Of a DNA stretch of 64,000 bases, positions 11,640 to 24,600 are shown piece after piece (position 1 is the stretch's first letter; every line of letters begins with the position of its first letter). Made by a program: the position numbers and the translations under genes. The notes beneath the pieces were generated by a model. That model was not told the origin of the DNA and searched no databases. It saw only the letters and a program-made list of their open reading frames with translations. Source of the stretch: Opisthorchis felineus. Lineage: Eukaryota > Platyhelminthes > Trematoda > Opisthorchiida > Opisthorchiidae. The stretch spans positions 1,683,357-1,747,356 of the forward strand of contig SJOL01007113.1 in the NCBI GenBank assembly GCA_004794785.1, given 5' to 3'.

Positions 11640-12560
11640 GACGAGGGCTAGAGCAGCATGGGGCAAGATCAAGGGAGGCTTCCGAGCTTAGAGGATGTCC
11701 ACAAGAATGTTCACTCCCTTAATTCGCTCTTTCATTTCGTTGTTGATTAGATAATGGGGAGAACGCTAGAAGGTCACCGAAACCCCGATTTTCGGGTCTC
11801 CGAGAGAGAGAGGCTTGTTGACCTGGAGTACGCAAACAACATTGTTCTCATTTCGAAAAGGGGCAGGAAGTGATGACATTACTGGAGGGGTTGACCGAGG
11901 TCATCTGGTCCTTCGGCATGTGCTTCACGCCAAAAAGGTGCACAGTCGTACTGCGGAACGTACAGTCCTTGGGTGTGCCCCTGAGAAGAGGGGAATGACG
12001 CCGGAGGATGTGGAACACTACATGCATCTTGGAAGTTGCATTAGCTCTGACAGTAGTGCGACTAACAAAGCGAACGCCCGAGTCCCGAAGATCAAACGTG
12101 CGTTCGCCAATTTGCACCATTTGTGGCATCTAACGGGCACATCACTTAGCCTAGAAGGGCATGTGTATTAGACGACGGTACGAGCTGTATTATTTTACGG
12201 CTGCGTGACTTGGCTACTTTGCGCGGGGGGATCTGAGACATCTTTAGGTATTTGGCCGCCGACGTCTCAGAAGTATAGCTGGAGTTGACTGCAGTCAGCA
12301 AATTTGCAATGAGGTGCTCGGGAAGCGGGTGTTTGTTGAGGTAGTGCATATTTCCCCCAAAGAGTTCGTCCAGCGCTAGGCCATAGGTGACGCATGCCGA
12401 GTTACCGCCTGCAGAGATATGCGCTGTTTTCCATTCCTAATTCGTTGTGGCGGGGTCCATGAGGGGGATATGGTAGAAAGAAATGAAGAACTTTAAGAAG
12501 ATTTAGGCGACTGTTTGCCTTCCAGAATAGCGTATACCTTCTCCCCGAATTGTTTAACTG
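11640..12560 (+). pseudogene. RTE-type retrotransposon fragment C with mutated YADD box
   Basis: The fragment covers the end of the RT palm and the following region. Starting near 11700 a broken frame gives LILFNYVV then IMGRTLEGHRN. At 11814 the frame encodes LVDLEYANNIVLIS, where the family has Tyr-Ala-Asp-Asp, so both catalytic aspartates are now asparagine. A frameshift near 11875 moves to the frame of 11815-12171: YMHLGSCISSDSS, IKRAFANLHHLWHL, LSLEGHVY. After the stop at 12169-12171 come TTVRAVLFYGC and, in yet another frame, VFGRRRLRSIAGV and ICNEVLGKRVF. Weak matches continue to about 12560. Several stops and frame changes make it clearly dead, and it is more diverged than fragment B. 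Confidence 0.85.
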
Positions 12561-13840
12561 GAGAAGCTGAGCGATATGGTCCGACTTCATTAGCATTCAT
12601 GTTGTCAGTTCCTATCCAGCTTGCCTGTCAGAGTTGAAGGTGTATAAACCCTGGATGTTTGTTGTAGTCTAACCCTAGGTCACCCTTATTGCATTTTCCC
12701 ATGGCCTTTCCATTGCAAGGCTTTATTGAGACAAATTGACATGTTCGTAGGGCAGTGGGGCACCACTATGCTTCTCCGGTGGCACCGGCACTGATGGTGG
12801 TATCGGTCAGTATTTTGCCGACACTTGAGCTTTTTTTATCTTGTGGGTCCCATCTTCCTGGTTTAACCTTTGAAATTTTGATCCACGCTACCTACTTTTT
12901 TCACCATCATTTTGGCTGCTATGCATATGCGCAGTGAAATGGCTCGAAGGTGAGTACTTTTTGACGGAGCGCACTAGTGAGGATAGCAAATGAAACTTAT
13001 CTGCTTAGAATGACTGGGACATGTGTTGAGCGTGTCTCGTTTATCAAAGATTATGCCGCTTTTCAATAATGTCGTGTGTTATGGAAAACTAATGGATATG
13101 TCTAAACATGCCTGCGCAACTTGCAGCTGGCCTTTGTGGGATCTTCGCGCTTTCTCGGTTGGATCCCTGAAGATTCCCACTCTTTTTGGCGAGATGATTT
13201 TCCTGTCATCTTCTATCTATACTGCTGTCTCCTTTCCGCTTCGTGATGGGACATTCTTATATGTTTGTAAGCTCCATGATTTACTAATTTATTGGTCTTT
13301 ATGACGGTGACAGTCTAATAGGTTTTCTATATTTTTTCATCAGGAGCTCGAGGTTCGGTATTGGGGCATATGCATTTGCCAGCAAGGCCTTTGATTCGGA
13401 ATCATCCTAGGTCTACCTTCGTTCTTGTTTAGGCTTGCTCAGTCCTGCTACGTCGGGACTTCTGTACTATCATCGAATCCTGGTGGAACCATACACAAGT
13501 TGCTGATGCTAAACATCTGCATTAGTTGGCTCAATCAGTTAAGAATCGTTTCACAAATTTGTCGGCCTTTACTACCGCCACTTAAGGGTAAAAAGTTCAC
13601 TTTGGAAGGAAAACGTTTAGCATCTGGCCATTTTACACCAGACATCCTGAAGCGAACTTTTGTTCCATGAGAGGCCAAGAATAATATTGACTGACCTCTT
13701 GTGAGGGGTATGTGCTAATTGAGCTCTACCACTTCTAAAATGGTTCGAAGAAAGAGAGCATGTTTAAAGGGCCATGTGGCGTTTCTGAATGACTTAATTG
13801 TGCAACGCACAAACAAGTTTACATGATTGTTGATCAGGTG
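12561..13840. other. No recognised gene
   Basis: Several short hydrophobic plus-strand ORFs (for example 13023-13304 and 13425-13670) show no family resemblance or clear exon boundaries. Confidence 0.3.
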
Positions 13841-13920
13841 GCTCTTGATCTGTTCGCCGAGCTTGGCAATTGGCTTGCAAACGTTTCGTCACCATACGAG
13901 GAGACATCATCATCATCAAG
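13841..13920 (-). repeat. Conserved repeat with hammerhead-like core, copy 1
   Basis: On the minus strand an ATGATGATG run is followed by a GTCTCC / GGTGAC stem (one mismatch) around a TCGTAT loop, then GAAACG and a conserved block ending GGCGAACAGATCAAG. The same block recurs at 42476-42556 and in part at 25330-25385. The order GATGA, stem, GAAA resembles a hammerhead core. However, one extra base precedes the stem and no stem I or III partner is obvious, so ribozyme activity is doubtful. The (ATC) run on the plus strand at about 13905-13918 belongs to it. Confidence 0.5.
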
Positions 13921-14336
13921 ACATTACCAAGTTTACATGAATTTTGAGGCTTTTCAAATCGGTTTTATCTAATTGGCCAACCTAGACACTGGTTCGATAC
14001 ACAAAGTCAAGACAACGTCACTGCCCCAACATTACTGAGATCCGTCTCAAGTAGCAGCTAGTAGCTTCAGGCATAAAATCCTTCTCAGTATCGCCGCGTT
14101 GACTTTGCGCCAGCGATGATAATAGAGAGCGTAAATGCAGAGGATTTTTCATTTATCTGCTTTTCAGTGGGGCGCTTAAGCTGATCCAACCCCTAAGATT
14201 TTCACTGGAGTAGAGGAGAACGAGGCATCAATAAATTCATTTGTGAGCCGTATGGCTCTAAGAATGTCACGAGACATTCATGCGCTTCGTCGACGACGCT
14301 GTTAAGAAACTATGGTCCCCCTAACTTAGCGATCTG

Positions 14337-14981
14337 GTGGCTGCCAGAGCACAGGAATACGGAGCGATGGTTATCTTACAGCCCTGCCTTAACGCCTACT
14401 TCACCACCAGGCGTCCCTCAACCCGGAAAAATGGTTTATGGCGAGTCACCGCTGATTTTTTATATACTTTTAGACCAGCATGTCAATCTTCAGTGACGAA
14501 CAATTCTGCAGTGATTTGCGGCTTCGCGCTGCCTACAACATTGATTGAAATTTTTGGGAATAGCAAGTTGGCCTGGTTGCAATTCTTATTTGTTCGCTCA
14601 CACACTGCATCAGGGGTCATACGAACGGCAAAGTCGACTTTTCCCTTGAGGCATGATGCGTCTTTAAAGCCGCTAAATGCGCGTTGTCACTGGTGCCAAA
14701 CTCGACCACCTTGTTGTGGCTGCTCCTTAAAGTACTTTCGTAAACGCTTCGCAGGGAGCCATGGGAGATGTCTCTCAGTAGTGGTCCGAAAACGTCCGGA
14801 ATTTTGCTGCTTTTCTTTCGCTCGCCTGCTTTTGACCCCAGGTTACATTGCGATTACTTGTGAGCTGCGCCATCCGGTATTTCAGTTTTGTTTTCGAGGG
14901 TCGATAATTTATGAACGTCACTACTCCCAAGCCTCTGGTCTTCCCGTTATGAAATCTTCCAAGAAGCTGTTTTCTTTTTAG
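14337..14981 (+). CDS. Longest ORF of the window, 214 codons, unidentified
   Basis: The frame is open for 645 bases from a GTG, without an ATG near its start. It is rich in Arg, Cys, Phe and Ser (CHWCQTRPPCCGCS near the middle) and matches no domain I know. An uninterrupted frame this long is only marginally unlikely by chance. The opposite strand has separate open stretches over the same bases, including about 55 codons beginning KGKVDFAVRMTPDAVCERT. Either strand could carry a decayed mobile element ORF or an exon. Confidence 0.2.
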   Translation: MAARAQEYGAMVILQPCLNAYFTTRRPSTRKNGLWRVTADFLYTFRPACQSSVTNNSAVICGFALPTTLIEIFGNSKLAWLQFLFVRSHTASGVIRTAKSTFPLRHDASLKPLNARCHWCQTRPPCCGCSLKYFRKRFAGSHGRCLSVVVRKRPEFCCFSFARLLLTPGYIAITCELRHPVFQFCFRGSIIYERHYSQASGLPVMKSSKKLFSF

Positions 14982-15102
14982 GCTTTGATAATTCAGCGTT
15001 GCGGTACGATGTTTAGAATTGCCTTGGCACTTTTTGATAAAAAGAGCACAATGGCGAATGCGCTTCCTCAGGTGTCGTTTAGTGTATCAACCAAAATAAA
15101 CC

Positions 15103-15348
15103 TCAACGACGGCCGCGGCCAGCAGTGAAGAATAAAGTTTTCTTACTGCCCACAGGATCTGTTCGTTTCGCGCGGTGGATCATCCACTGCCAAAATGTGG
15201 GGAAGACATTGTTTGTGGTTGTTCCGTCGCACGCCCACGTTTTTAAGTACTCAAAGCCTTCAGGCCGCAAGTGTTCAACCTTCTCAATAACAATGCCTGT
15301 ACTGCCATCTGCTCCAAAGCCAAGCTGATATCTGCTCAGTAGGTACAA
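15103..15348 (-). CDS. Possible exon, 81 codons, unidentified
   Basis: A minus-strand ATG frame with protein-like composition (YQLGFGADGSTGIVIEKVEH, then EGFEYLKTWACDG). A possible acceptor (ACTGAGCAG) lies just after the ATG, so the true exon could begin there. No family is recognised. Confidence 0.25.
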   Translation of the reverse strand: MYLLSRYQLGFGADGSTGIVIEKVEHLRPEGFEYLKTWACDGTTTNNVFPTFWQWMIHRAKRTDPVGSKKTLFFTAGRGRR

Positions 15349-17119
15349 TACGATATGCAGGAACGTTCACGCGCGCAAACCCCGCCCCGCTCGGTTTGCC
15401 AGCAGACCAAAACTTAGCGTCACACGTTTCCTCCGTTGATCGTTTTCCCTCGGCTGGCTTACATTCGTGATGACTTAGTCAACCTAATTCCGCGCGTAAT
15501 CTGCATGGCCTATTTGCTACCCGCCGTTGACTGACACACACAACTCTCCGAGGCTATCCATTTACCAATCGTAGGAAACGAAATCATCATTAAGTGTTTA
15601 CAAAAATTTGAGTAGTAAACGGCATCTTTTGGGATGAACCTATAAGTCGGTGCTGAGAACTAGTTAATTTGCTTTATGTAGTCCATATTGACGTTTATTC
15701 ACCACAAGGTCAAGTGCAGCTAGAGGATCCCTTCGTGCAGGTTTTCGCTACTTCCAAGATGCCTGTCGATATTCAATTTATTTTTTCAAAGCCCCATTTT
15801 TTGTCTGAGGTGTTTTACAGCGAGGTAAATTCTCCTTTTTGATCCATTCATGGGCTGCCGCACCTGCCTCGGATTAGTTCCAAAAATCCTCAGCCTCTCT
15901 GCCGGCTCATGTAACATACCAAATGTTCTTAGTTTTGTAAACATCATTGTAAGAAGCCTTTTTCAGGCACACAAGTGCATGTCAACCCTGGAATCAAAAT
16001 CCACAGCAAATGTGATAAGCAAAGAAAATATCGAAGTATAAGGCATGCTGCCAGGGATTCGAATTACAAGGGTTGGTTTAGGGTCATATTTAGCAAAAAA
16101 TGTGGAGCTATTTGAATTTGTCACCCACAAGAATTATTACTTGCAGCCCGTAGCATGACGGCCCAGAAAAAAGTACGACATGTATTTTATAAAGAACAGA
16201 TCCCCTGCTTTTGTCGCGTCCTCTTTTTGATCGGTCAGGTGAAGTTGGCAAGCCGTCGACATGACAAAGCGTACTCTTCTAGCTTCAGGTGCGAGTCATG
16301 CACACTGGGAGTAAAACATATGCAACCATTGTCATCGTGTGCTACATGTGTCATGTTTGCTGAGAACAGCGCATGTTTGGCTGTTTTTTAGATTTACCAG
16401 CAAAAACAGCATCGATTGAGATCTTTTCAAAAGTCTTCTAGTTAACGAGTTTAAATCTGTGCAAAAAGTGTAACGGTGCTGAGAAAATTGAACTGTTTGT
16501 TGTCATTCTAAGCCTTGTATCTCACAGTTTCGGGTGAAATGGTGTTTCGCACGTTTTTTAAATCCATATCGCTAATTTTTCTTTCGTTGCCAGACTGCAC
16601 CGCAAATCTTCTGCCTGACTTCAGTTAGTGTACTCCAGTTTGAAACGAAATACGCTTTGAAGCAAACGAGAATTCATTTGTAGGCCTAGCCAGTTATTTT
16701 TCTTTCAAGACAGGTATAATCTGTTTCGCGAGACTTCAACAGTTTGGACAAACTGAAGCATTTTTATGTTCATCGCGTAGATATATGTACTCATTTTGAG
16801 CCCCTATTCTTTGGCTGTGGGCACTGTACCTTCAGAGGATTAGTCCCCAGGCATCGGAGGTAATCAGGACCGGAGGGCTATTGTTGAGAATTTCGCCCAC
16901 CCTAACTAAGTAAGGTAAGCTAAGGATTGCTGCAACACGTCTTGCGAGGCAAATCAAACCGAACGACCACACGGAGCCGGGTTAAAACACTGGAGTATAT
17001 GGCGTCCTACGATATACCAAGCCATTTTGTACGAATACAGAGTTCTAGATATCGGCCTCAAATATGACTCAGTGCTGACGAGCTTGGATCCGTTGTTGGT
17101 AAATATTCCCCCTGAAGCC
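15349..17119. other. No recognised gene
   Basis: Short ORFs only, with no motif or repeat recognised. Confidence 0.3.
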
Positions 17120-17632
17120 TCATGACGCCAAGTGAAGTATATCAGACTTGTGATAAATGGACTGCCTCAGTATGCTTGGCTGGTGTCTTCTAGCAAGTAA
17201 AAAGACGAAATCCTCTTTAGAGAAAGTCCTTGCTCCCACACGGTTAGAGGACCAAAGCGGCCTACACGCGTGGATATGGAAGAGCGGATATCTGGTTTGA
17301 CCCTGGCTCCTGGCCATGGCGGCATTATTTGTGTGCGCAAGCTGATCAGGCATGATTAGCGGTCTGCGCGATTCGATATTACCCTCCGAACTTTGGAGGC
17401 TCCAGTGAGAATCCGGGAGCATTCTTACTGAAGTGAGCGGACATGACACTCTCTTATGACGTTCGCGCTGATGGTGTTCACAAGTTAATAATAAATTGGT
17501 ATGGCTCTTTGAAGGTAAAACGATAGTGTTGGTTTTCGAACCACCAAAATGAATGTTTTCAAGTCTTCCACCAATATAAGGAAGGACTTTTTTTGAGTTT
17601 TTAAGGTGCACTGTCTTTTTAGAGGAAGTCAT
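17120..17632 (-). CDS. Unidentified 170-codon ORF
   Basis: An ATG-started frame, strongly basic and rich in Ser, His and Arg (MTSSKKTVHLKNSKKVLPYI at the start). No transmembrane segment, repeat or domain is visible. It may be a lone exon or decayed mobile element. Length alone is weak evidence. Confidence 0.2.
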   Translation of the reverse strand: MTSSKKTVHLKNSKKVLPYIGGRLENIHFGGSKTNTIVLPSKSHTNLLLTCEHHQRERHKRVSCPLTSVRMLPDSHWSLQSSEGNIESRRPLIMPDQLAHTNNAAMARSQGQTRYPLFHIHACRPLWSSNRVGARTFSKEDFVFLLARRHQPSILRQSIYHKSDILHLAS

Positions 17633-20600
17633 GCAAACATGTTCGTTTGATCAGGCAAGTTTCCCTCTGGACCAGACTAGCTATATCTAAGTTGGCAACA
17701 CAGACCTTATCAATCATCAACTGGCATTGTTTCATTTTTGATGATGACCAAATAAACATACATCGTTATGCTACCAAGAAGAGTGGTAAGGTAGTTTATC
17801 CTCATCACGTTCAGCCGAGTTACCAACGTCGATTTCAGTAAACCTATTCAGCTTTGCTTCGGCATCTAGTTTCCCTGTGCATAACCAACCATTGCAACAC
17901 GGTGGACCCTTTGAGCTCTGTAGACATCTCCTTCGAAGTAAGACATGAAAGCGCTCCAGAGGTAACCTGAACGGATTTGGCTCTTTGGGTAAGACCTACT
18001 ACTGAGGTACATATGTACTTTCGCTAAAAGGGTCTATGTAATCGGGAACACTCATGGAATAAGACGACAAGGTGTTCGTAGTGTTTTGCAAGATTAACGT
18101 GGAATTTGTTTACAGATAAATCGAATGGATAATCGCAACTGTTGTGAGACATGCTTCATTGGATTAGTCAACAGAGCAACGTTCGTCAATTTTCCTCTTG
18201 GGATCGTCACACGTTTTGTGTGGCATTCATAAGAAGAGACTAGACAAATTCTTTAAATTTCGAAATTCTAAGGTAGGAAATAGCCCCTGAGCCTGACTTT
18301 GGGGTGTCTAAATTAAACAAAAAATGGTACCTTTCTGGTTCAAAATAGCGTGGCTACTGGCGAAGGAAAACTACCAAATCTGGCGCTAGGCCAATGGTAT
18401 GTAATAGATTCCTCCAGATCTTCCTATCTCCAGGCCTGATTTCCACATTCCATCGAAGATGCCTTCAACAGAGGTTCTGTTCGGCAGGTTGATCGGTAGC
18501 CGTCAGACCGTGGAGCTCAGCTAACGGATAATTAGTTGTACAGTTTTTATATACAAAAATTGTACTTTCTGCATTCGGAGCTGTGACTTTTCTGGAATAA
18601 AATATAGTAAATGTAGATTTTCAGCACAATCACCTGGACTCCCACACTCGCCAGCAGGAACTGTGATCCAATAGAACCTCGCTAGGAATTGATAGGCTGC
18701 ACGGGAAATGAACAGCGAGTTTGATCCAAAGTCTCGGCAGGGACAGCACGAAGAATGGGATGTGCTCGGGCAAATATTTCAATAACGTGCTAGCGATTTT
18801 TCAGAATCTCCGTAGAGATTCGGGCACTATGGATTCTGCCTGTTCAAAAAGCCATAAATTAACAAGCAGTCGAAATCTTTGCAATCATTGAGCCCAGAGA
18901 ACTTTCAAAATATACCAGATAAACAAAGTATTAAATAAAAAAATCATTTAAAAACCGGGGACAAATCTCAACTGTATTTTCACCCGCAAAAACATAAAGG
19001 TACGTATGGTCGATAAAAGAGGGTAGCCACTGGCCGTTGATCGGATGGCTGTTGGTCCGTTCAATAAGGTTGGCAGTTACCTTGCTCCAGGAAAGCTACG
19101 CACTCCAGTAATAAGAGCGACAAACGGGCAAATATAGACGGGGAGTTGTTCAACCCAACGGGTCAACTTGAGAAGAGAGAAGATGGAGCTGAACCACAGA
19201 AATAGAAAGCGTTTTGCGAGGACGTTGGCAACCAGGAACATCGGGGGCTTTCAGGTCAAACACGCAGGCTCTACACGGTTGAAGTGATCCCTGTGCTATA
19301 CATTGGTCAGGACATTTAAACTAAGCGGTATTTTTTTGCTCACACCTAGCTCAGCAGAAGAAAATCCAGTTTTCCAATTCTGCATTGAGTTTTCCCCCGT
19401 GGAGTTGTTCCAGCTCTTCGCTTCCTCAACAGCCGGACCCGAGGCGAATCATAGATTTCACCACTCCAAACGAATGAAAAAGATACAGTGTATGGAAAAA
19501 AATTTGACCGAATCACTTCCGGCTGATGAGATTTGGTAACAGGTGTTCTCTAGCAGCCCTCAAGAGACGTGAAGTCAACTGCGGAGATTTTGGCCATTCG
19601 ATTCGTTTGGTGTTATACCGGTCTTCGGAGCCTCAAGATGAACATTTTGGCACACTGATGTGACAGTAATCCCTTCTATTATAGTAATAGTGGTCGGTTT
19701 GTATCCTGTTCTTCAAAAGCGGACGCACAATAAAGAACAACTTGAAAATGGAAAAACAACTTGGTCAGTTTATAGTGTGGGAATTTGTACAAAAAATGGC
19801 AATTTTCTGTCGGATAATTTACCTCTGGTCTGTCCTGCGCTGTTCTGACCATATGAGTCGAATGGCTTCCCAGTAATTAAGGTTATTTGCTTAAAATTTC
19901 CGGAGTGGAACTTTTGAACGCCTGATCTGGCGTCATTGGTTACATAGGACGTGGAGCTGGGCAGTGCTTGATGCTGATTTGGCCCGCCTGGTTGTATTTT
20001 GGTTCACTTATCAATGAGACTGCGACTAACAATTTGTACCAATTTTTAATGGACAATGTGAAATGAAAGCGTGGTTCGAGTGTGTATTCACCTGGTGCCA
20101 TTAAGGAAACAGGATCACGTAAAATGACCAGGTAGGGGCAGTGCGTTGGAATCTACCACAAGTTAAAAGCAAGGCTAAAATTCACGTCGGGACAAACGCG
20201 GACGTACATAGAGATAACGGTTGTAGGACAAAAAGCCGTGTGATTAATATGCTGCAGAAAATTGGCTCGGTTAGAACACTCCTCAGCTACAAGCCGAAAA
20301 AGTAGTTGCCAGAAGAAAACGAAAGATGCTCGTTGTTTGTGTCTGTCATGCTGGTGCTCAGAGTGAGGTCCGAAAAGGCCGTTACTCTAGATATCGTGCA
20401 CTGGGTTGCCTGACTGCGAAGTCCTGAAGAAGAAAAAAACGGTCGATGAATTTTTGGCTTTTTAAAATTTTAACCGAACAAACATGGGGACAGTGCGCAC
20501 GCTACACATTCCAAAACACAGCTTATAGTAGGGGCGCAATTTTTCCAAATGCATATGCACGAAGTGTTATGGCCCACTAAACAGCTATTCAGACCCATAA

Positions 20601-21226
20601 AAATCTGCAGTAGGCAAGTGAATACTCGGACGGCTGACTGACAGTGAACCATAAATGTAAGCCTCTCTGTTACGTATGATGTCACCGTTCTTTCGTTTAC
20701 GCAAAATGCACTCTCCTGTAAGAACCCAGCGACTGGATAAAAAGGCGAGCTCAAGCGGTCATGTTTTGCTTAGACGTGGACGTCAGTAAGACGAAAGTGT
20801 AGTAGTTAGGCAGAAAAACGCTCAGAAGTGGAAACAAACGGCCTGACAAGATTCAAGACCGTGAAGAATTAGTAACCGGGGAAACACATGGTCTGGCCTT
20901 AAGGTGACTTCGCACCAGTGAATTGCAAGTCCGACTGAGGTGCGAAAATGATACCTAGATAGTCTCGGTCCAGTCCGGAGAACCGACATCACTAGTGACC
21001 ACCTTAAATCGGTATTAGAATAGTTCAGTCTTATCACTATCACTGAGATTATAGTAGCTGTAGTGCAAATGCAGTAACAACTCAAAAAGGGGGCTTGGAA
21101 GTATGAGTACCTTCAAACATATATCCTCTGTCAATAATGGAGTCACCAAACACCCATACACATCTACCCGGCGTTCCTAAACGCTGGCATACTGGTTCTA
21201 GTACACAAGTGTGGTGGAAAATTATT
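17633..21226. other. No recognised gene
   Basis: AT-rich stretches alternate with mixed sequence. All ORFs are below 95 codons and unassigned. Confidence 0.3.
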
Positions 21227-21679
21227 TTAGGCAATCGGATGTAGCGGCCAATTATGGGTAGAAAATAGACAATGCCACAAGATGATGTTAAGTGGCACAC
21301 AATCCATCGGAATATGGGGCAACTGGGGGCTCACGTGTGGAAGAGAATCAACGGAGGGTACGGTGTGACGTTTGATCTCTGACCGTTTGCAAACCAACCC
21401 TCGACATTCTTCCGAAGACAAGCCAAAAAGACCGGAAAACAAGCCAAGTGGTTTTAGCCTACCTGTATCACGGATACTGGGGTGCGCAAAGAACGGCATC
21501 AAACATTCGCCAGCTGAAGGCTGCAGGCACGACAAACTGGGGGTGTCTAAGGCGAGGTTGCGCGTTTGGTCTGCTAGTGGGCGATCTAGAGTGTGGAGCG
21601 GGCCGTTTAGACAAGGGGTGAAAAACGCGGCAGCCACTGTGCTGGGTTGACTGTGTTGAAGACAGTGGTTGTCACGCAC
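21227..21679. other. GC-rich block with overlapping ORFs on both strands
   Basis: A 150-codon minus-strand frame (21227-21679) and a 92-codon plus-strand frame (21372-21650, ending VKNAAATVLG) overlap. The block is more GC-rich than its surroundings, which raises ORF length by chance and may mark an inserted repeat. No function is assigned. Confidence 0.25.
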
Positions 21680-24600
21680 AGGAGGGTGTCCACTCCGGTG
21701 CTGTGCTGGGCCTCCAAAAACTGCGACACAAAGTAATGGTGCTGAATTTTACAATAAGCACGTGCTCTAAGCAGTATACAGACGTGAAAAATGGAGTGTT
21801 GTGATGCGCAAATAGCATAGAGGTTAGCCCTCTGGAGCATATGCTAAACACTGGCTATATGAAGAAATGGTGGAGAGCTTGCAGCCAAACAGCGTATGTC
21901 CTCTCCAGTTGTTACGAAAACCTGAAAACTAAGGTAAGCGGATGTTGTGAACGTGTACAGAAAAAAATTGCTACGGCCTTGTGAAAGACACCTGAAACAA
22001 TACTCATTGAGTTACCAACCTCAGCGTGATGAGACATGGTAGCACACCGTTGAACGCTATAAAGGTATGTCATGTCTTGAGTGTAAGGTCAACATTGCCT
22101 TTTCCATAACCAAAGAACATCACAGTAAGTGGAGGACGTGAGTATCTCAGTCACCTTTAAAACGGTGGTAATAACCTGCCATTCTGTGGAAGCACACAAA
22201 GGCCAAAGTCACAGGCAATGTCAAGTGGAACATAATGAAACGTCACCATCCACTACAAGGTAGCCAGGTCGAGGGATATGGTGTTCATTGGAGTCGACGG
22301 CGGGTGGTATCAGGTGCATATTTTGGGTTGGTATTAAGTTACACCTTGGCCGTTGCGTGAACAGGATGCTTGGTGAGCTTAAAGTTACCCTTCTTAAGCA
22401 TTGGTTGATGAAAAATTTTCAGGTGGGGATAAACAGAAGCCATCCACCTGATGACTCTGTCGACATGGCGGTGAAGTATTTCACTACGTTTTAAAGATGA
22501 AAAGGCATAAATGGAAATTTTTAGGGGCTAAAAGGCATGATTATAACACTTTCTAGAACGCCTTAGCACGAAAGGCACGCTCCATACCAGTCTCCGAGAG
22601 CTCACAGATTTGGTTCCTTGACAGTGATCTTCGGAATTTACAATATAGGAGAATGACCTAAGTTGTTTGTCCCATTAAATGCCTCCTATTGACGGCACGG
22701 GTGTCAGCTGATATACTTCTTCAAAACCATGTGGAGTGCTAAATTTTTCTGGGGCTATTGAACGATCAGCCACCTCAAACGAGGGATATATTGAAACACA
22801 GTTCTGTATCTGGATATGTTCACTTGGTCGGGCGTAAGCTGGAAGGTCCTTTGTAACGATGTGATTTTGCCTGGCGTCGGTGACGACACGGAGGTCAGCT
22901 GAAGCTCATACCGGCTGTGAAAAATAGTCCGGAATCCCATCAGATCAGGTGAAATCTACCTGTATGAGCTTGGGACTGACTGCTGCCGCAAAAACCGAAA
23001 TCTTGGCGATAACCGTTTGGCGCAGTCATATACGAAGCCGGGCTGTTTGCTGTAGGTAAGAAGGTCAGAATGATTAGGAAGTTCAGCTTCAATAAAAGAC
23101 ATATAAATGCCAGCAAGAAACTACACTCACTGAACGGGACGTGTAACGAGAAACGATCATGAGAAAACGAACATTGTCCTTGCGCAGTGGTTCCGGCACC
23201 CATATCTCAAAAGCGCAAAGTCCTGACCGACAGGTCAGGAATTACACGAAGCTTAGTGGCGCTAGGCTTGAGGTAATGCAAGTGAGCTGTGCAGCCATTG
23301 GCAGATAGCAAACGACTTCAGCAGTTAGTCGCTCAGACCTATCCAACTTCCGGTCCTTATTGAAAGAGGGACAAGAAGAGTAGAACTTCTGGGTCATTGC
23401 TGTTAATTTCCGGTGATAGCGGCAAATTTTTCAAAATGTCAGAGAAGGTCATCTGTAGCGCCAACGAGAGGAGGGTCGTTGTGGCTACGGAGGACACAGA
23501 AGGAATGCTAGTTAGATGCGGAGGCCTCCGTTTGGTGAGAGTTTTGTGACAAATGTGCAGCTGTTTGAGGATATTGATTTGATTACACAAGGCGCATGTT
23601 TGGGGTATCGATACGAACTCTCCGATGTGCGCCCTCCGTAGGGTTAATGAATGCATTGTTTTCAAATACTAGCGTGCATCATTACCTGTAAATCTTTCAG
23701 ATTGAATTCGCGGTAGTGATCGCGCTGACATGTTGACATGCACACATTATAGTCGTTGCAACAAATGTGAAAGCGTTCGGTCGCCCTGTTCGACGTCGTT
23801 AACCTGCGACAGAAGTAGTCGGTAAGCGCGAGAATTAAAATGGCAAATAAGCATTCATTAGAGCTTATCATACGCTGCAACCGCGTCAGGAGAATGCGAA
23901 GAAAAAAATTGTGGCGTTAAACTAAACTGCAGGAGTAAGATGCACAAGTAAATCGCTGCAGGGGGCGTGGGCTGCGGAACACCCACGGAAGTTCCTGTGC
24001 CATTTCGAGATCATGTTAAAAAGTTTTGACATTAGGGGCACAGTTCTGGAAACAAAACGGTTTAGGCGAAAACGTGCACTTCTTAGACGGGCCGCCAACT
24101 GAACGCTGGAGCTGCGGTTTGAGTGAACGTCATAACAAAGGGTAAAGGTGGACATTGGTCACTGAAAATATGAATATGATGCATCCCATCTGAGATACCT
24201 TCATTAACTGACATCTTCCGATTGATATGAAAGTCGACTACTTCGGTGTGAAATTCGCTTGCAGTGCCGAAGAATGAAAGTTCGTATCGGTGACATTGCC
24301 TGTTACTCGATCTAAAGTCTTGATCAAAAGAAGTCGAACGGCACGTCGAACCACGTTTTTCATCTTTTTTTTCAAGTTTGAAAGTGTCGGTTTATAGAAT
24401 TGTCAGTTTTCATTTCCTAACTTTGAATTTCACAGAAGTTAGACTCGTTAGGCTGCAAGTGACAGTTTTGCGGACCATTCCCTAAAAATGGGCTGCAAAC
24501 TGATAATTTTTAACCCGCTGGCAGATGCTTGCTGTCAGGTTACTTTAAAAAGAAAGGACAAATGGATGGTTGTATTTCTGGTCAAGTGCTTGAAGATACT

